DNA of 12,961 nucleotides from JBFXAM01 sp050184295 (lineage in GTDB: Bacteria; Planctomycetota; Phycisphaerae; UBA1845; Fen-1342). How positions within the stretch are numbered: position 1 is the first letter of the stretch; each line of letters begins with the position of its first letter. The stretch is taken from NCBI GenBank assembly GCA_050184295.1, contig JBFXAM010000130.1:1-12961 (forward strand). Reading direction: 5' to 3'. The position numbers and the translations under genes are program-made. The notes below the pieces were generated by a model. That model made no database searches, was not told the origin of the DNA, and saw only the letters and a list, made by a program, of their open reading frames with translations. Below are positions 1 to 7,744 of this stretch, one piece after another.

Positions 1-1
1 T

Positions 2-85
2 ACCCGGTGCGGATCCCGCCCGATCGTGACTACGATCTTCCCGCGGCGCGCCGCCGCCGACCTGTACCGCGAGGTGCTGTCGTGA
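2..85 (+). CDS. 3' end of an unidentified upstream gene (partial)
   Basis: Frame 2 is open from the window edge to a TGA at 83-85 and gives 27 residues ending AAADLYREVLS. Nearly every third codon position is G or C, as expected of a real gene in this genome. The stop overlaps the GTG start of the next gene (GTGA, 82-85), and the GAGG of its final codons (71-74) is well placed as that gene's ribosome binding site. Both points support this being a real C-terminus. The fragment is too short to identify. An ending of this kind is common in group 1 glycosyltransferases, but that is only a guess. Confidence 0.5.
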   Translation, partial: TRCGSRPIVTTIFPRRAAADLYREVLS

Positions 86-642
86 AGCTTGCTCACGACT
101 TCCGGACTTGGACCGCGCACACCCCGACGCCCGACCGGTTGTTCGGGGGTCCAGCCGACTCTGCGACAGACCACCGTGCGGCGGCGCCCCGTGTTCTGCA
201 CCACGTCGCGATCGTGACGCGCTCCATGGCGGAGCTTTTGCGGTCCGGCCGAAAGTCCGTCGAGTCACGCCTGATGCGGACCCCGCGCGCTCCGTTTGCG
301 CAGCTCGCCGCGGGAGACTGGATCCACCTGAAGGCTGCGGGCGGCGGTTTTATCGGGTCATGTCAGGCCCTTCGCGCCGAACACTGGCACGACCTCACGC
401 CGCGAGATGTGCGCCGGATTCGCGGGCGCCACGGTGTCGGAATCGCTGCGCCGGACCAATACTGGCGGGAGCGGTTGCGGGCGCGCTTCGCCGTTCTTGT
501 CTGGATTGACGTTCTGAGGCCGCCACCGGCGTGGCTTGCCGTCCCACGCCAGTTTGGAAACGCCTGGATCGTCCTTCCTCACAGCACGGAAACGCGAGAT
601 TCGACCCGCGACCGCTTGGCAAGCGCGCCGCTCGCGTTATAG
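82..642 (+). CDS. ASCH-domain protein
   Basis: Predicted 186-residue protein. ASCH domains have a PUA-like beta-barrel and are thought to bind RNA or modified nucleotides; some members are hydrolases. The domain spans about residues 42-150. It begins with the strand VAIVTRSMAELL, followed by GRKSVESR (residues 56-63), which fits the family motif G-x-K-x-x-E-x-R. Next comes AAGDWIHLK, matching the 'G-D-x-[IV]' strand of the fold. The first 40 residues look disordered. GTG at 82 was chosen because GAGG lies 7 nt upstream and the start overlaps the previous stop, implying translational coupling. A GTG at 7 is in frame but lies inside the preceding gene. The stop codon lies inside the predicted promoter of rpsL. 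The substrate cannot be told from the sequence. Confidence 0.72.
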   Translation: MKLAHDFRTWTAHTPTPDRLFGGPADSATDHRAAAPRVLHHVAIVTRSMAELLRSGRKSVESRLMRTPRAPFAQLAAGDWIHLKAAGGGFIGSCQALRAEHWHDLTPRDVRRIRGRHGVGIAAPDQYWRERLRARFAVLVWIDVLRPPPAWLAVPRQFGNAWIVLPHSTETRDSTRDRLASAPLAL

Positions 643-643
643 T
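616..643 (+). promoter_or_regulatory. Predicted sigma-70 promoter of rpsL-rpsG
   Basis: TTGGCA (616-621, 5 of 6 to the -35 consensus) and TATAGT (638-643, 5 of 6 to the -10 consensus) are separated by 16 nt. The -10 box overlaps the ASCH stop codon TAG (640-642). Transcription would begin near 650 and leave a leader of about 58 nt before rpsL. This would let the ribosomal genes be expressed independently of the upstream pair. Confidence 0.6.
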
Positions 644-707
644 GTGGGGCTCGCTCGCCGCCGACGCGGCTGGGAGCAGGGTTCGATCAGGGACGTACGG
701 GTCTACT

Positions 708-1100
<393 letters not shown>

Positions 1101-1181
1101 CCCGCGCCGCACGCGCGGCGTTCGCGCTGCCTGCGTGCGACGCGTTTGGCTGTTTCTCGCGATTACTGGAGTCGAGCCGCC

Positions 1182-1658
1182 ATGGCGTACAAGCGTTGGA
1201 CGAAGTCGATCGATCAGCTCCGCGGCGACGCGCGCTACCACGACCGCCTCGTGACCAAGTTCATCAACTGCCTCATGTACGACGGCAAGAAGTCGGTCGC
1301 GCAGCGCGTCTTCTATGACGCGATGGACCGCATCGCCGGCAAGATGAAAGACGCCCCGCCGAACGAAGTCTTCACCCAGGCGCTTGAGAACGTCAAACCC
1401 GCCGTCGAGGTGCGCTCCAAACGCGTCGGCGGCGCCAACTACCAGGTGCCCATGCAGGTGAACGCGAAGCGGCGACAGTCGCTCGCGATCCGCTGGATTC
1501 TGGATTCCATCCGCAACAAGAAGGGCCGCCCCATCGCCGACCGACTCGCCGATGAGCTCATGGCCGCCTATCGCGGCGAAGGCGACGCGATCACCATGCG
1601 CGAAAACGTCCACCGCATGGCGGACGCCAACAAGGCCTTCGCGCACTTCGCCTGGTAG
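1182..1658 (+). CDS. rpsG: 30S ribosomal protein S7
   Basis: S7 is the primary assembly protein of the 16S rRNA 3' domain and contacts E-site tRNA. The 158-residue product has the family landmarks: RYHDRLVTKFINCLMYDGKKSVAQ near the N-terminus, ALENVKPAVEVRSKRVGGANYQVP in the middle (about 69-92), RRQSLAIRW, and the ending ADANKAFAHFAW. The start is set by GGAG at 1168-1171 and the typical opening MAYKRW-type N-terminus. It lies 81 bp after rpsL with no terminator seen between, so the two are very probably co-transcribed. A GC-rich hairpin 47 bp after the stop probably ends the message. In many bacteria S7 represses its own operon by binding the mRNA; no such site could be recognised here. Confidence 0.97.
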   Translation: MAYKRWTKSIDQLRGDARYHDRLVTKFINCLMYDGKKSVAQRVFYDAMDRIAGKMKDAPPNEVFTQALENVKPAVEVRSKRVGGANYQVPMQVNAKRRQSLAIRWILDSIRNKKGRPIADRLADELMAAYRGEGDAITMRENVHRMADANKAFAHFAW

Positions 1659-1705
1659 TCCACCGGCCGATCGCCGGATGCGCAGTCGGACCAACGAACT
1701 CACCG

Positions 1706-1740
1706 ACGGCCGGGCGCCAGCGCCTGGCCGTTCTGCTTGT
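1706..1740 (+). terminator. Predicted terminator after rpsG
   Basis: The arms 1706-1716 and 1721-1731 pair over 11 positions (ACGGCC with GGCCGT, one G-T wobble, GGCG with CGCC) around the 4-nt loop CCAG. The stem is followed by the moderately T-rich TTCTGCTTGT. The T-tract is poor, so termination may be partial or factor-assisted. Confidence 0.5.
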
Positions 1741-1942
1741 CGCGCCGCGCGCGACGCCAATCTGCGACGTTCTCGCGCGGCGCGCGTGAGCACGTCGACC
1801 CGCTTTCCCTTTCGGGGTAGTCCACCCGCAGCACGCGCGACCAGCGCGAGCTTTGGCGTCGGAGCGACGGACCTCCTCCTTCCTCCGCTTCGACCGCCGA
1901 CGCTCTGTGCCGTCGGGCGGCCCGGGTTTCACATAGATGCGA

Positions 1943-1997
1943 CGGCGGCCGAGCCGAGCGACGCGGGCGAGCCGCGTCGGTCGGTGATCGGCCGCCG
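1943..1997. other. Long near-continuous hairpin in the intergenic region
   Basis: The outer stem pairs 1943-1952 with 1988-1997 (10 bp, CGGCGGCCGA with its complement). After a small internal loop, 1954-1957 pairs with 1981-1984 (4 bp). After a single G-G mismatch, 1959-1966 pairs with 1972-1979 (8 bp), closed by the loop GCGAG. That gives 22 base pairs in 55 nt. No T-run follows on either strand, so it is not an ordinary intrinsic terminator. It could be a structured RNA element, part of the leader of the gene at 2369, or a DNA-level element. Confidence 0.45.
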
Positions 1998-2368
1998 GCC
2001 GCGCGCCACGCGTGTCGATTCTCCGCTGGCCGCACAAGCCGCCGCATTTCGCCCACCCGAGGCGGATCGCCGCCGAACGCCGCGACGCCGAACGCCACCC
2101 GGCCCACGCCCCGCAAACCGCGGCAATCCGGCGATGTACGCGACCGTCAGGAAATGTCCGTCGGTGCGCGCCGACGGCATCCAGGGGCCGCCCGCAACGG
2201 TAGAATCGAAGATGGAGCCCGCCGGCGACGGCTTGCCGTGCGCCCGCTCGATGCCCGTCGCGCGCCCGTCGAAGCGTGCGTTGCGTCCGGGCGCGGTCCG
2301 TCGAATGACTGTCGCGCCACCCGCACCGCGGGGGCGCAGTTCTCGGCATCGATTCACGGAGAGCTGAA

Positions 2369-3583
2369 GTGGCTTTATCGACCTCGACGCCCGCTAAGGC
2401 CGTCCTTGTGCTCGCGCTCGTCCTGAGTGGATTCGCGCCCGTCGCTGCCCAGGAGCGTTCCGACGCCGAGCGCGCCGATCGTGAGCGCGCCACGCCGATC
2501 CCCTCCGCCGGCTTCTGGCCCACCGACAAGCTCATCAACAACATGCTCGACCGCGCCGTCGAAGGCATGATCGAAGAATACGAGTTCGACCCCGAACAGG
2601 CCGCCCGCACCGCGGAGATCCTCAAGACCCGCTTTCCACGCTGGCTCCAGGAGAACCGCGCCGAAATCCAGACCCTCATGAACGAATACCTCGAAGCCCT
2701 CACCGAGGCCGAACCGCCCACGCCTGAGCGGGTCGCGCAGTGGGCCCAGCGCGTCCAGCCGCTCGTCGGTGGCTTCCAGGAACTCGTCAACGACATGACC
2801 GGCGAGATGGCCGAATTCATGACCGAGGATCAACAGGTCAATCTCGAAGGCCACATGGCCGCGTTCACCACCGGCATCGGGTTCATGCAGAACAAGCTCG
2901 GCGTCTGGTCCGAGGGCGGCTACGACCCCGAGACCGAGTGGCCGCGGAACGCCGAAGCCCGTCAGCGCCGCCGCGCGGAGGAGCGCGCCCTCAAGGAGCA
3001 AATGCGCAACGAGCGCAATGAGACGCTCGCGGAGATGGGCGCCGGCCCCGACGGCAAGCCGCTGAGCGCGGATGCCGCCGCCGCCGCGAACAACGCGAAC
3101 GCCGGCGAGAACCAGGGCGCTCTCAAAGGCGGCGCAACGCCGCAGGACCGCACCCAGAACAAGCCGCGCCCCGCGCGCCCCGCCGCCGCCGAGAAGGACG
3201 AATGGACCCGCTACGTCGACGAGTTCGTCCGCCGCTACGATCTCAACGAGGACCAGAAGGGCAAGGCTTACACTTACCTCAAGGCCAAGCAGGACGATCG
3301 CGACGCGTATCTCAACCGCAAGAAGTCGGACATTGCGGCTGCCGAGAAGGCGGTGAAGGACGCGAAGACCGACGAATCCCGCGCGACCGCCAAGAAGCAG
3401 CTCGACGAGCTGAACAAGCCGATCGATCGCTACTTCACGCAGCTCAAGGATCGCCTCAACACGCTGCCCACGCGCGACCAGCGCAAGAAGGCGGCGCTCG
3501 AAGAAGCCGAAAAGAAGGAGACGCCGGCTTCATCGAAGTCCGACGGCAAAGCGCCCGCGGTCAGCGAAGCGAAGAAGCCCTAA
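2369..3583 (+). CDS. Secreted helical protein with two tandem Spy/CpxP-like LTxxQ modules
   Basis: Predicted 404-residue exported protein, not recognised as a named family. Residues 1-27 form a Sec signal peptide (hydrophobic core 11-22, cleavage likely after VAA, before QER). Module 1 (about 64-160) has YEFDPEQ at 71-77, WL at 92-93, P131-x4-F136 and MTEDQ at 151-155. Module 2 (about 279-376) has W279, YDLNEDQ at 290-296, YL at 314-315, P351-x4-F356 and LPTRDQR at 366-372. The two repeat the same order and similar spacing (Q77-Q155 is 78 residues; Q296-Q371 is 75). Between them lies a charged, Ala/Asn/Gly-rich linker (about 195-275), and the tail is Lys/Glu/Ala-rich. The helix-plus-LTxxQ layout resembles periplasmic Spy/CpxP chaperones; this is inference. 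GTG was chosen as start because GGAGAG lies 5 nt upstream. Confidence 0.75.
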   Translation: MALSTSTPAKAVLVLALVLSGFAPVAAQERSDAERADRERATPIPSAGFWPTDKLINNMLDRAVEGMIEEYEFDPEQAARTAEILKTRFPRWLQENRAEIQTLMNEYLEALTEAEPPTPERVAQWAQRVQPLVGGFQELVNDMTGEMAEFMTEDQQVNLEGHMAAFTTGIGFMQNKLGVWSEGGYDPETEWPRNAEARQRRRAEERALKEQMRNERNETLAEMGAGPDGKPLSADAAAAANNANAGENQGALKGGATPQDRTQNKPRPARPAAAEKDEWTRYVDEFVRRYDLNEDQKGKAYTYLKAKQDDRDAYLNRKKSDIAAAEKAVKDAKTDESRATAKKQLDELNKPIDRYFTQLKDRLNTLPTRDQRKKAALEEAEKKETPASSKSDGKAPAVSEAKKP

Positions 3584-4112
3584 GCGCAACCGCCGGCGCC
3601 GGTGCCGGGCAAGCCGAGCACCTCGCCCACGTCGCTGTCCGCGTCGTAGCAATACGAGAAGCCGCCGGTTTCAGACGCGCCGGGGTCGGCCGATTGGACA
3701 TCGCCGGCGAGCAGCCCGCCGATGCCGCCGGCGGAATGCACGCCGCGGACGGGCGAGGCACCCGTACCACCCACTCGTTGAGGACCACCTGCGTCGGCGC
3801 CGTGCAATCCGGCGCGATCAACGCCCCACGTATGCTGGCCGCAATCGTCCATCGCGAACACCCGCCGAGACTCCGTTACGCCAAACCGGGCGCGGTCTCC
3901 CCCGAGGAGCTGCGCCCGGCTTCGTTTTCCTCGTTCGGTCGCTCGATCGTGAGACCCATGCGAGCGGCCGTCCCCCACGGTGTGCCACAGGCGCCGGCCG
4001 CGCCTTGCCGGTGCTCGCTGGTGGACTGCCGACGGTCGCGACGCCAGAATCACGGGCCGCCGCGTGATGGGGGTTCGTCGGCAACCCGGCACGGCGGGCG
4101 CGGGAGGAGCGC
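3584..4112. other. 529-bp region without a supported gene
   Basis: No intact gene is convincing here. On the minus strand a frame ending at 3580 has a strong G/C bias at third codon positions over its last 60 or so codons and ends ETGGFSYCYDADSDVGE... . The bias seems to shift to another frame near 3750-3821, where TAPTQVVLNEWVV can be read. That pattern could be the remnant of a frameshifted minus-strand gene, or chance. A terminator-like hairpin lies at 3886-3919. The last 20 bases carry the ribosome binding site of the antiporter gene. Confidence 0.4.
3886..3930 (+). terminator. Predicted intrinsic terminator upstream of the antiporter gene
   Basis: CCGGGCGC (3886-3893) pairs with GCGCCCGG (3912-3919). 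The pairing continues inward through G-T and G-C pairs, a single bulged T and CTCC/GGAG, giving about 14 pairs closed by the 5-nt loop CCCGA. The stem is followed by CTTCGTTTTCC, a T-rich tract, so it reads as a plus-strand terminator. It lies 302 bp past the stop at 3583. It would isolate the antiporter gene from upstream transcription and give the upstream gene a long 3' untranslated region. Confidence 0.55.
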
Positions 4113-5984
4113 ATGGTCCTCGAACCCCTGTTGATGTTGGCCGCGATCATGGTGCTCGGCGCCGTCGCGCAGTGGCTCGGCTGGCTTCTGCGCCTTCCGT
4201 CGATCCTGTTACTGCTGCTCTTTGGGTTTCTCGCCGGCCCCATCGCCGGCATCGTTCGCCCCGACGCGCTCTTCGGCGATTTGCTGCTGCCTTTCGTGTC
4301 GCTCTCCGTCGCGCTGATCCTGTTTGAGGGCGGACTGACGCTGAATCTCTCCGAGTTGCGCCACGTCGGCCGAGTGGTGCTGCTGCTGGTCACCGTCGGG
4401 GCGCTGACCACCTGGGTCTTGGCGGCGTCGGCGGCATACTGGCTGATCGGGCTCGATTTCGGCCTCGCGGTGCTGCTCGGCGCGATCCTGACCGTCACCG
4501 GGCCCACCGTCGTCCTGCCGCTGCTGCGGCACATCCGTCCCACTGGAGCCGTGAACGCGACGCTGAAGTGGGAAGGCATCGTCATTGATCCGATCGGCGC
4601 TGTGCTCGCGGTCATCGCGTTCGAGGTCGTCACCGAAGGCCGACTCGAAAACGCCGTCTCCCACGCGGCCTGGACCGCCGCGCGGACCATCGGTCTCGGG
4701 GGCGCGGTCGGGCTGGCGGGCGCGGCGCTGCTGGCGGTCGCGATTCGGCGATTCTGGATTCCCGATCACCTGCACACGCTCGTCGCGTCGATGCTGGTCG
4801 TCGCGGTGTTCGCAGGCTCCAATGTGCTCCTGCACGAGTCCGGGCTGATGGCCGTGACCGTCATGGGCATCGCGCTCGCCAACCAGCGCCTCGCCGACGT
4901 CCGTCACATCCTCGAGTTCAAGGAAAACCTCCGCGTGTTCCTGCTGTCGGCCGTGTTTGTGCTGCTGAGCGCCCGGCTGAGCCTCAACGACCTCGCGACC
5001 GTCGGCGTCGGCACCCTCGCGTTTCTGCTCGCCTTGCTTCTCGTCGTACGCCCCGCGAGCGTGTTCGTTTCGACCATCGGCTGCGGGCTGGACTGGCGCG
5101 AACGCGCGCTCCTCTCGTGGATGGCGCCGCGCGGCATCGTCGCCGCTGCCGTCACCTCCGTCTTCGCGCTCGCGCTGGAAGACCGCGGCTACGGGCAGGC
5201 CCGGCTGCTGGTGCCGATCGTTTTCTCGATCATCGTCGGAACGGTGCTGGTGTACGGGCTCACCGGCGGATTCGCGGCGCGCCTGCTGGGGCTCGCCGAT
5301 CAGAACCCTCAGGGACTGCTGCTCGTCGGCGCCGGTCACTTTGCACGCGAACTTGCCAAGGCCGTCAAGGGCGCCGGCTTTCGCGTGCTGCTGGTCGACA
5401 CCAATCGCGAGAACATCGTCGCCGCCCGGATGGCCGGTCTGAACACGTACTTCGGCAGCGTGCTGGCCGAGGACACTCTCGAACGCCTCGAACTGGCGGG
5501 TATCGGGCGGCTGCTCGCGCTCACGTCCAACGACGAGGTCAACACGCTCGCCACACAGCGCTTCGCGCAATTTTTCGGCCGCGCCGGGCTCTTTCAACTG
5601 CCGCCCAAGGGCAGCGAGTCCGGTCGCTCCAAGATCGGCAGCCAGTTCCACGGGCGGCTGCTCTTCCGCAACGACGCCACCCTCGCGACGATCGACGCGC
5701 TCCTGGCCGATGGCGCCGCCATCCGCACCACCAAGCTCACCCCCGAGTTCGACTACAAGGCGTTCCGGGCCCGCTGCGGCGACGCGGCGCTGTCGCTGCT
5801 CGTCATCGGCGACGGCGATCGCCTGGCGGTCGTCGCCGCGGACGAGAAGCTGGAGCGCCGCACGGGTCAGACCATCGTCAGTCTGAGTCCGCCGGCTCCC
5901 GAGCGGGCGGTGCCGGCGACTCCATCTCTGACCGACGCCGGTGAAGCTCGCGCAGATACACATGGTGCAGGCTCGTCCCGGTGA
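4113..5984 (+). CDS. Cation/proton antiporter (CPA1 type) with C-terminal RCK/TrkA-N domain
   Basis: Inner-membrane exchanger predicted to swap Na+ or K+ for protons, aiding pH and ion balance. Of 623 residues, about 1-390 are hydrophobic with roughly 12 membrane segments. Family landmarks are FEGGLTLNLSEL (71-82), TVTGPTVVLPLLR (127-139), EGIVIDPIGA (154-163, with the transport-site Asp159) and APRGIVAAAVTSVFAL (338-353). From about residue 400 a cytoplasmic nucleotide-binding domain begins: LLLVGAGHFAREL (402-414, the G-x-G-x-x-A turn), VDTNREN (428-434, acidic end of strand 2), then LLALTSNDEVNTLA. RCK domains usually sense NAD(H) or cations and gate transport. The tail after about residue 593 is Pro/Ala-rich and overlaps the convergent neighbour. 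The start is supported by GGGAGGAG 3 nt upstream of ATG. Ion specificity cannot be read from the sequence. Confidence 0.9.
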   Translation: MVLEPLLMLAAIMVLGAVAQWLGWLLRLPSILLLLLFGFLAGPIAGIVRPDALFGDLLLPFVSLSVALILFEGGLTLNLSELRHVGRVVLLLVTVGALTTWVLAASAAYWLIGLDFGLAVLLGAILTVTGPTVVLPLLRHIRPTGAVNATLKWEGIVIDPIGAVLAVIAFEVVTEGRLENAVSHAAWTAARTIGLGGAVGLAGAALLAVAIRRFWIPDHLHTLVASMLVVAVFAGSNVLLHESGLMAVTVMGIALANQRLADVRHILEFKENLRVFLLSAVFVLLSARLSLNDLATVGVGTLAFLLALLLVVRPASVFVSTIGCGLDWRERALLSWMAPRGIVAAAVTSVFALALEDRGYGQARLLVPIVFSIIVGTVLVYGLTGGFAARLLGLADQNPQGLLLVGAGHFARELAKAVKGAGFRVLLVDTNRENIVAARMAGLNTYFGSVLAEDTLERLELAGIGRLLALTSNDEVNTLATQRFAQFFGRAGLFQLPPKGSESGRSKIGSQFHGRLLFRNDATLATIDALLADGAAIRTTKLTPEFDYKAFRARCGDAALSLLVIGDGDRLAVVAADEKLERRTGQTIVSLSPPAPERAVPATPSLTDAGEARADTHGAGSSR

Positions 5985-6744
5985 AGTCCGGCGACTTCGC
6001 GAGCTTGTGATAATAGTCGGCCCGCCGCTCGCCTTGCTCGCCGTCCGCGCCGCGCGAAACCGTTGCGCGCGCGTGCTCCTCGAGCCGCAGCAGCACCTGC
6101 CGCAGACGCCGATCGAGCCGGCGCGCCGCTTCCCAGCTCGCGGCCTCCACCTTCTTGAGCACGGCGTCCGCTGCCGGTCCGGTGTCCGGCGGGTGCTGCG
6201 CGACGCCGAGCGCGTTATTGAACGCCCCGAGCAGGCGGTTCAGTCGGAGCAGATGCTGCGCGAGCTGCTTGCGAACCGCGCCGCCGCCGCTGGCGCCCGG
6301 CAGCGGCGCGTCGAGCAGCGCGCGCGTCTCGGCCAGCGCAAGCTTGCTGCGCGCCAGCACGACGGCGGCCTGGAGCCCGTTGGGGACGTAGTTGTAGGTG
6401 ATCCAGCCGGAGCCGCCGCAAAAGTCGCAATTCGCCGCCCCCAGCCCGATGCACTTGTCGCAGATGCGCCCGCTTCGAGACGCGCCCTTCCCATCGCACT
6501 CCTCGCACAACAGCAGGCCACGCTTGCAGACCATGCAGGGATGCACGGCGAACGCCTCGATCAGCGCGTCCGTTTGCGCGCGGCCCAGCGCGCGGGTCAG
6601 CAGCGGCGGCAGATCGATGCGCTTGAAGTTCGTGTCGTGAGACAGCGCCTGCACGAACTGGTGAACCGCGTCGGAGCTGCGGCCGGCCTCGATCGACCGC
6701 AGCACGGACTGAAAGATCTTCCGGGCGTGTTCATCCAGCGCCAT
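5878..6744 (-). CDS. DnaJ-type zinc-finger protein without a J domain
   Basis: Predicted 288-residue, probably cytoplasmic protein. Residues 70-112 carry four CxxC pairs: C70/C73, C80/C83 followed by DGKG, C95/C98 followed by IGLG, and C106/C109 followed by GGSG. This is the CxxCxGxG pattern of the DnaJ cysteine-rich domain, which binds two zinc ions and helps hold unfolded protein. There is no HPD-containing J domain, so it should not stimulate DnaK by itself. The N-terminus is helical (1-66), and the C-terminal half (about 125-275) is a charged, probably coiled-coil helical region. The start is ATG with GGAG 7 nt upstream. It follows the esterase gene by 29 bp on the same strand, so the two may form an operon. 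Its last 35 codons overlap the antiporter gene on the opposite strand. No precise function can be assigned. Confidence 0.75.
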   Translation of the reverse strand: MALDEHARKIFQSVLRSIEAGRSSDAVHQFVQALSHDTNFKRIDLPPLLTRALGRAQTDALIEAFAVHPCMVCKRGLLLCEECDGKGASRSGRICDKCIGLGAANCDFCGGSGWITYNYVPNGLQAAVVLARSKLALAETRALLDAPLPGASGGGAVRKQLAQHLLRLNRLLGAFNNALGVAQHPPDTGPAADAVLKKVEAASWEAARRLDRRLRQVLLRLEEHARATVSRGADGEQGERRADYYHKLAKSPDFTGTSLHHVYLRELHRRRSEMESPAPPAREPADSD

Positions 6745-6773
6745 GACGGGCTCCGTCGCGACTCATTCCAATC

Positions 6774-7601
6774 CTATTCCGCGTGGCGCTCCTGCGCAAG
6801 GAGCCATTTCCACAGCTCCGCTTCGCCATACGCGCGATCCCAACAGTTGTGCGTCAGGTCGGGATACTCGGTATATCGCACGCGGGTGTTGCCCGCCTCT
6901 TTCAGCGCCTCGATGACTTCGCGCGTGCGGCCGACAGGCACGTTGCGGTCCGCGGCGCCGTGAAACGCCCAGATCGGCACGTCCTTCAGGTTCATCGCGA
7001 CCTGCGTCAGGCGATCGGCGTCCGCCGGTTGGTTCAGGCCGTCGATGAATCCGCAGATCGGCACCACCGCGGCGAAATGTTTGGGATAGCGCGCCGCCAG
7101 CAGCCACGCACCCTGTCCGCCGAGCGACAGCCCGGTGAGATACACGCGGTCGTGATCGACGTGATATTCGCGCGAGGTCACCTCGAGGCAGCGCACGGCG
7201 AGCGTCTGCGCCGGGCCGACCCAGGTCTGGTTCTGGCGGCACTGCGGAAACACAACAATGGCCGGAATCCGCTTGCGGTCGCGGCGCAGAATCCGCCCGA
7301 TCCCCGAGTCGATCGTCCGCAGTCCGTCGTTGCCCGCGTCGCCGGACCCGCACAGGAAGAGGATCGTCGGCCAGGCGCGCTCGGGTGTATACTCGAACGG
7401 AACGTACACAGCGTACGTATAGGTTTCGTGGTCAAGCGTGATCGATTTGAACAAGATGCCCGTCGCCGGAGCGGTGGAAGGCGCTTCACGCGTCGCGGCG
7501 TCCGCGGCATCGCCCGGGCCGCCGGGCGGCGTGGCGACGGGCGGCGTCGGCGGTGGCTGCAGACCCAACGCGAGCAACACGATGAGAGCGGAACCGTGCA
7601 T
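6774..7601 (-). CDS. Exported serine esterase/peptidase-like alpha/beta hydrolase
   Basis: Predicted 275-residue hydrolase of the polyhydroxybutyrate-depolymerase/feruloyl-esterase-like group (the 'predicted peptidase' type of alpha/beta hydrolase). A short hydrophobic N-terminus (residues 4-14) followed by a Pro/Ala-rich stretch to about 47 suggests export, with the enzyme outside the cytoplasm. The catalytic domain begins near 50 (FKSITLDHETYTYAVYVP). GLSLGG at 157-162 is the nucleophile elbow with Ser159. Asp218 lies in WAFHGAADRNVPV, and His251 in YPDLTHNCWDRAY completes the triad. PTILFLCGSGDAG (79-90) supplies the oxyanion-side loop. ATG at 7601 was chosen over an open frame extending to 7784 because AAGGA lies 8 nt upstream and it gives a signal-like N-terminus. 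The substrate (ester, polyester or polysaccharide-linked acyl group) is unknown. Confidence 0.85.
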   Translation of the reverse strand: MHGSALIVLLALGLQPPPTPPVATPPGGPGDAADAATREAPSTAPATGILFKSITLDHETYTYAVYVPFEYTPERAWPTILFLCGSGDAGNDGLRTIDSGIGRILRRDRKRIPAIVVFPQCRQNQTWVGPAQTLAVRCLEVTSREYHVDHDRVYLTGLSLGGQGAWLLAARYPKHFAAVVPICGFIDGLNQPADADRLTQVAMNLKDVPIWAFHGAADRNVPVGRTREVIEALKEAGNTRVRYTEYPDLTHNCWDRAYGEAELWKWLLAQERHAE

Positions 7602-7744
7602 CGTTTCGATCCTTCGGGTGCGGTCGGGCGCGGGCCACAGCGCGCGCCGCTGAAGCGCAATTCTCCGCCGGGGGCGCCCGCGACGCCAGGGGGACTTTCC
7701 CGGTTGCCGTCGCGGGACTGGGCCGCGGGCGCGGAATTTTCTGG

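Larger units (their letters stand above)
1659..2368. other. 710-bp non-coding region rich in inverted repeats
   Basis: No convincing gene was found on either strand. The long open frames here are Arg/Pro/Ala-rich by-products of high G+C, lack recognisable domains, and most lack ribosome binding sites. Besides the rpsG terminator the stretch holds four notable structures. An 11-bp inverted repeat pairs 1741-1751 with 1774-1784. A long hairpin spans 1943-1997. A 7-bp hairpin pairs 2158-2164 with 2171-2177 around a 6-nt loop. A TAGAAT box at 2201-2206 could be a -10 element for the next gene, but it has no recognisable -35. The region could carry a long leader or a small RNA. Confidence 0.5.

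Noticed and set aside
1741..1784. 11-bp GC-only inverted repeat as a second rpsG terminator
   Set aside because: The loop is 22 nt, the arms are simple CG repeats that pair easily in such DNA, and no T-run follows. It is noted only as part of the gap.
2201..2206. TAGAAT as the -10 box of the gene at 2369
   Set aside because: It matches 5 of 6, but no acceptable -35 lies 16-18 bp upstream. It is mentioned only within the gap entry.
1552..2367. Plus-strand open frame of 271 codons covering the end of rpsG and the gap after it
   Set aside because: It starts inside rpsG in another frame, is Arg/Pro/Ala-rich low-complexity sequence, and has no recognisable domain. The gap instead shows several inverted repeats.
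1591..2820. Minus-strand open frame of 409 codons spanning the gap and the start of the exported protein gene
   Set aside because: It runs antisense to part of rpsG and to the signal peptide and first module of the exported protein, and has no domain-like segments.
3202..4134. Plus-strand open frame of 310 codons
   Set aside because: Its first part is a frame-shifted shadow of the second LTxxQ module. The rest crosses the terminator at 3886-3919 and has no ribosome binding site or domain.
4209..5963. Minus-strand open frame of 584 codons across the antiporter gene
   Set aside because: It is rich in Gln, Arg, Asp and His, as expected from the antisense of a Leu/Val/Ala-rich membrane protein, and is fully explained by the antiporter.
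5941..6963. Plus-strand open frame of 340 codons
   Set aside because: It is antisense to the CxxC-bearing zinc-finger gene, whose motifs are unmistakable.
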